Source of the DNA: Desulfallas thermosapovorans DSM 6562
Lineage (GTDB): Bacteria; Bacillota; Desulfotomaculia; Desulfotomaculales; Desulfallaceae
Direction of reading: 5' to 3'
Assembly (NCBI RefSeq): GCF_008124625.1
Contig: NZ_VNHM01000009.1
Coordinates: forward strand, 1-64,000
Length of the DNA stretch: 64,000 nucleotides
Shown: piece after piece, positions 60,638 to 64,000 of the stretch
Layout: each line of letters opens with the position of its first letter
Position numbering within the stretch: the first letter of the stretch is position 1
Position numbers and translations under genes: made by a program
The notes under the pieces: model-generated
Database searches by the model: none
Told to the model about the DNA's origin: nothing
The model's input: only the letters and a program-made list of their open reading frames with translations

Positions 60638-63600
60638 TTAAGATAGCTTAAAGCTGGCCGTACTGCCTTTTTTGGTGGTTTTAATTTCCAGGCGGGCGTC
60701 GATGATTTCTTTAAGCTCGGGTACGTGGGAGATAATACCCACCAGGCGTCCGCCCTGTTGCAGGTCCATTAACGCCCGCATGGCCAAATCCAGGGATTCG
60801 GGATCCAGGGTGCCGAATCCTTCATCCACCAAAATGGTATCCAGGTGCATGCCTCCCGCATAGGACTGGACCACATCGGCCAACCCCAGGGCCAAAGAAA
60901 GCGAGGCCAGAAAGGTTTCTCCGCCGGACAGGGTGGCCACCCCCCGGGCCACGCCGGTATAGGTATCAAAAACCTCCAGATCCAGACCACCGGCGGCATT
61001 GCTGCGGGATCGATCCAGGGTGCGCTGCAGATGATAACGCCCCCGGCTCATTACCTTTAGGCGCCCGGTGGCGGCCACGGTGACATCATCCAGCAGCGCC
61101 CCCAGCACAAAACGCTGGAAGGTCAGCCCGTACTTGTTTTTACCGTTGGCCACTTCGGCCAGGCGCCCCCATAACGCGTACCTTTGCTCCAGTTCTTTTA
61201 TTTCATTATCCAGGGCTGAAACTGTCTTGATCCAATCATATTCTTGCTTAACCAGCGAACGCAGCCGGGTAACTTGCTGCAGCGCCTCATCCCGTTTTTT
61301 TTCCGCCGCCGCCAGTATGCCGGCTATCTTTTCCAGATCGGGTTCGGCCAAACCCGCAGCCCGCTCCACAGCCCTGTCCCGGCGGTCCCGGGCGGCTTTC
61401 AGGGCGGCGGCAAAATCGTTAATGGTTTTTTCCAGCCTTTGCATTTGCTCCGGGGTTCTTTTGGCCCGGTCGTACCCGGTAATTTCGGAAAAACCGGCTG
61501 CTTTCAGCCGCACGGCGAAAATCTCCTCGGCCTCCGCAGCCCGGTCCCTGGCCGCCTGCCAGGCACTTTGGGCTTCGGTTACCGCCGTCTCGGCCTTGAC
61601 CAGACCCTGGCCGGCTATCTCTGCCGCTTGCCTGGCCTGTTCCAGCGCGGCCACCAGTTCATCGCGCCTGCCCAGCGCCGCCCGGCGGGCTTTATGCAAT
61701 GCCTGCAGGTCACGCAATTCCTCCGGAATGGTGGATTCCCTTTCCTGCACCACCGCCCGGGCGGACTTCAAAGTGGCAACTGCCTCTCGCACTTCCCCTT
61801 CCAGAGCCTCCAGCTGTTTATGGACATTTTTTTCTTCGTTTTTTAGCATCTCCAGAGCCCGGGACAGAGAGTCCGCGGCTTCCCTGGCCTTCAATGACCG
61901 GCTCCACATTTGTTTAGCTTGCTCTACGGCAGCCTCAAGGGCGGCCGGATCGATGCAGGCCCGCTCGCCCAACTCGGTTTCCAGATCTTTTATTTTACTT
62001 TCCATAGTGGCTATTTCTGCAACATAGCGGTTTGTTTCAGTTTTTACCTTGTCGCGGTAATCCTCCAACTTGTTTAATTGCTGCTGCCGGGCTTTAATAT
62101 CTTCTTCAGAGGGTACCTGCCCGGCGCTTTTGGCCGGTGCGGGATGTACCGCAGAGCCACACACGGGACAGGGCCGACCGGCAATTAACCCACTCGCCAG
62201 TATGGAGGCCTGTCCTTTATACCACGTCTCCTGTAATGCGGACAACTCCTCTTTGGCCCGGGCGTAATCATTATCCGCCTGCCGGCATTTCCGCAGGACC
62301 TGATCCATTCTTTTACGCAGCGGCTCCAACTGCCGGCGCAACAATTCCAGGTTTTTTCTTTTAGCGCTGATTTGTTCCGCTTCCCGGCAGGCCACCTCCA
62401 AACCATGGCTCAGGGCAGCCTGGTTGGCAGCGTCATCGCGCAGTTTGGTCTTTTCTTCCATGGTCGCCTGTAAAGCAGTCAAAGAAGCCCTGGCTTTGTT
62501 ATATTTATCTTGCAATGCTTTGGCCCGCCGTTGTGCCGTCGCCACATCTTCCCGGGCCCTGGCCAGGGAATCAACCTTGCCGGTCAAGTCATCCAGGCGG
62601 TTAACCTCCCGCACAGCGGCCTCTCGCTGGTGCTCCCTGCTCTTTTCCACGGCCCAATTTTGCATCGCCTTTTCTCTGGCCTGTCGTGCCCTTTGCAGTT
62701 CCGCCCGCCGGGAGGCCAGGTTTTTCTCCGCAGCAGCGGATTCCCTGCGGCGGGCCTGCAAAGTGCTTTCGGCATCCAGCAAACCAGCCGCCTGGCGGGC
62801 ATTGGCCAGTTCCTCCCGGGCGGCCTTCACGCGCGGGATTTTTTGCTCCAGCTCAGCCACCTCAGCCAGAGCCCGTTTTTGCTCATCAAGCAACTCCCGG
62901 GCCTTTTGCCCGGCGACCAGCTGTTCCCGGGCCCTTTCAACCTCTGCCCTGCAAGCAGCCACCTTTTCCACCGCCGCTTTCAATTCCAGTCTGTGGTCCT
63001 GCCAGCGCCGGTACAGTTCATCCGGTCCCTCCGCAGCGGCTTGCTGCAGTACCCATTTCCGCTGTTCCTGTACCCCTTCCACCTTTTTTTTCAGCTTGGT
63101 GGCTGACTCTTTAAGGCGTTCTTCAATCAAACGATATAACTCAATATGAAAAAGGGTTTCCATAATAACCTGGCGTTCTTTGGAATCCGCCACCAACAGT
63201 TTGCGAAATTCCCCCTGAGGCAACAGCACCACCTGGCGGAACTGGCTGCTTTTAAAGCCCAGCAAATTTTCCACCGCTGCCCGCACCTTTACCCACCCGC
63301 TGGCCAGCACCGACCCTTCCGCTCCCCCGGCGGTATCCAGCCCGGTTCTTTTCCACAGGGTGGCATCGGGCCGCATGGTGGTGGTTCCCGGGCCGTGTTT
63401 TTTGGGCCGTTCCTGCTCCGGGCGGCGCCGGACACGGTAAACACCGGACCCGATGGCAAAATCAAAGGTTACCTCGGTCACCGTATCGGGATTGGCATGA
63501 TCACTGCGCATTTGCTTGCCTTCCCGCTGGGCACCGCTGGTGTCACCGTACAGGGCAAAGCACATGGCGTCAAGAATGGTGGTTTTGCCCGCGCCGGTGG

Positions 63601-63706
63601 GCCCGTGAATCAGAAAAAAGGACCGGTCACCCAGTTCAGTGAAATCAATTTCTTGCACACCGGCATAAGGGCCAAAGGCGCACATAATGAGCCGCAGCGG
63701 CTTCAT
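60638..63706 (-). CDS. sbcC: DNA repair exonuclease subunit SbcC
   Basis: 1022 residues of the SMC-like SbcC/Rad50 type. Walker A IHGPTGAGKTTILDAMCFALYG near residue 35, long coiled coils on both sides, a zinc hook GRPCPVCGSAVHP near the middle, the ABC signature ATLSGGETFLASLSLALGLAD and Walker B DTILVDEGFGTLDPES with a D-loop. With SbcD it cuts hairpins and protein-blocked ends. The ATG overlaps the sbcD end by 4 bases. Confidence 0.96.
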   Translation of the reverse strand: MKPLRLIMCAFGPYAGVQEIDFTELGDRSFFLIHGPTGAGKTTILDAMCFALYGDTSGAQREGKQMRSDHANPDTVTEVTFDFAIGSGVYRVRRRPEQERPKKHGPGTTTMRPDATLWKRTGLDTAGGAEGSVLASGWVKVRAAVENLLGFKSSQFRQVVLLPQGEFRKLLVADSKERQVIMETLFHIELYRLIEERLKESATKLKKKVEGVQEQRKWVLQQAAAEGPDELYRRWQDHRLELKAAVEKVAACRAEVERAREQLVAGQKARELLDEQKRALAEVAELEQKIPRVKAAREELANARQAAGLLDAESTLQARRRESAAAEKNLASRRAELQRARQAREKAMQNWAVEKSREHQREAAVREVNRLDDLTGKVDSLARAREDVATAQRRAKALQDKYNKARASLTALQATMEEKTKLRDDAANQAALSHGLEVACREAEQISAKRKNLELLRRQLEPLRKRMDQVLRKCRQADNDYARAKEELSALQETWYKGQASILASGLIAGRPCPVCGSAVHPAPAKSAGQVPSEEDIKARQQQLNKLEDYRDKVKTETNRYVAEIATMESKIKDLETELGERACIDPAALEAAVEQAKQMWSRSLKAREAADSLSRALEMLKNEEKNVHKQLEALEGEVREAVATLKSARAVVQERESTIPEELRDLQALHKARRAALGRRDELVAALEQARQAAEIAGQGLVKAETAVTEAQSAWQAARDRAAEAEEIFAVRLKAAGFSEITGYDRAKRTPEQMQRLEKTINDFAAALKAARDRRDRAVERAAGLAEPDLEKIAGILAAAEKKRDEALQQVTRLRSLVKQEYDWIKTVSALDNEIKELEQRYALWGRLAEVANGKNKYGLTFQRFVLGALLDDVTVAATGRLKVMSRGRYHLQRTLDRSRSNAAGGLDLEVFDTYTGVARGVATLSGGETFLASLSLALGLADVVQSYAGGMHLDTILVDEGFGTLDPESLDLAMRALMDLQQGGRLVGIISHVPELKEIIDARLEIKTTKKGSTASFKLS

Positions 63707-64000
63707 GCCAGCACCCCCGTTTCCCGCTGTTCCGTAAGACGGGCCGCCCCGCCCCCCTGTTCAGGCCGGTAATCCTGGCGATAAATTTGTTCCACTATAC
63801 CGGCAATTACCCTTTGCTGCTCCGAGGTCAACTCCTCACCGGCCACCTGTTGGAAAAAGGATGCAAATAAATCCAACTCCCCCAAACGGCGGTGGTCGCC
63901 CCCCGGGCCGCGCAAATCACCGCCGCAGTTCAAATGGGGACGCTCAATATGCAGTACATTGGGGTAAACTTCCCGTAGCTTGCCCATGGCGTCCAATATC
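63703..64000 (-). CDS. sbcD: Exonuclease SbcD, C-terminal part (5' end outside window)
   Basis: The frame runs open past base 64000, so only the last 99 codons are seen. They fit the capping/C-terminal region of SbcD (LREVYPNVLHIERPHLN, then LFASFFQQVAGEELTSEQ). The nuclease motifs are upstream of the window. The overlap with sbcC (ATGA at 63703-63706) and gene order support the assignment. Confidence 0.85.
   Translation of the reverse strand, partial: ILDAMGKLREVYPNVLHIERPHLNCGGDLRGPGGDHRRLGELDLFASFFQQVAGEELTSEQQRVIAGIVEQIYRQDYRPEQGGGAARLTEQRETGVLA

Noticed and set aside
1-64000. CRISPR arrays, tRNA and rRNA genes.
   Set aside because: No regularly spaced repeats and no cloverleaf or TPsiC-type motifs with matching acceptor stems were seen; a tRNAscan-SE run would settle the tRNA point.

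Overview
The window looks like a chromosomal segment of an anaerobic, low-oxygen-adapted Firmicute of the Peptococcaceae / Desulfotomaculum-Pelotomaculum type. The case rests on gene order (alaS-ireB-ruvX-DUF1292-mltG-U32; tcdA-6S RNA-aspS-hisS; recJ-relA), on strong Shine-Dalgarno sites feeding many TTG and GTG starts, on a T-box leader at alaS, and on oxygen-sensitive enzymes (lysine 2,3-aminomutase, an aldo/keto reductase fused to a ferredoxin, a tiny 2[4Fe-4S] ferredoxin). Almost everything from 7 kb to the end is on the minus strand.

Layout. 0-3 kb: the end of an insertion sequence abutting a truncated gene, then an AT-rich minus-strand set of three prepilin-like genes (PilW-, PilV- and PilX-like). 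3-7 kb: plus-strand accessory genes: a 4-oxalocrotonate tautomerase, a quinone-reductase-like flavoprotein, a eukaryotic-type hexokinase and a membrane-anchored alpha/beta hydrolase. The tautomerase and the hexokinase share a near-identical 32-base promoter/palindrome. 7-9 kb: a sodium:solute symporter with a 33-residue MetS-like partner. 8.9-9.9 kb: a REP-associated transposase (RAYT) element with 30-bp perfect inverted ends. 9.9-19.2 kb: a type IV pilus operon (pilB, pilT, pilC, pilM, pilN, pilO, a PilP/GspC-like gene, a secretin-like gene without the secretin pore, a major pilin), preceded by a strong promoter and a class I cyclic-di-GMP riboswitch with its own terminator. 19.3-24.4 kb: shikimate genes aroE, aroC, aroK, aroB behind a YqeG phosphatase and mobA. 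24.4-24.7 kb: an unassigned block of strong hairpins. 24.8-28.4 kb: an FmdB zinc ribbon, a mini-ferredoxin, a regulator with three tandem HTH domains, and ablB-ablA (N-epsilon-acetyl-beta-lysine synthesis). 28.8-41.5 kb: cell-wall and housekeeping genes (PBP, U32, MltG, VanW, DUF1292, RuvX, AKR, IreB, AlaRS, AI-2E-type permease, small proteins). 41.9-45.2 kb: iscR-iscS-nifU-mnmA. 45.3-51.5 kb: rarA, trxA, tcdA, 6S RNA, aspS, hisS. 51.7-64 kb: DUF896 protein, an acetyl-CoA-synthetase-like protein, two tandem metallo-beta-lactamase-fold hydrolases, relA/spoT, recJ, sbcC and the 3' part of sbcD.

Themes. Cyclic-di-GMP control of pili appears at the RNA level and possibly in the N-terminal domain of PilB. 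Two families of short dispersed repeats run through the window: GTGCCAGG palindromes, likely linked to the RAYT element, and a GGGGTCAGGC repeat that supplies the last codons of mnmA and relA. The best candidates for something undescribed are the hairpin block at 24.45-24.71 kb, the shared tautomerase/hexokinase promoter-operator, the pore-less PilQ-like protein in the pilus operon, and the acyl-CoA-synthetase-like enzyme lacking the usual catalytic lysine. All assignments are from reading the sequence; no searches were run.
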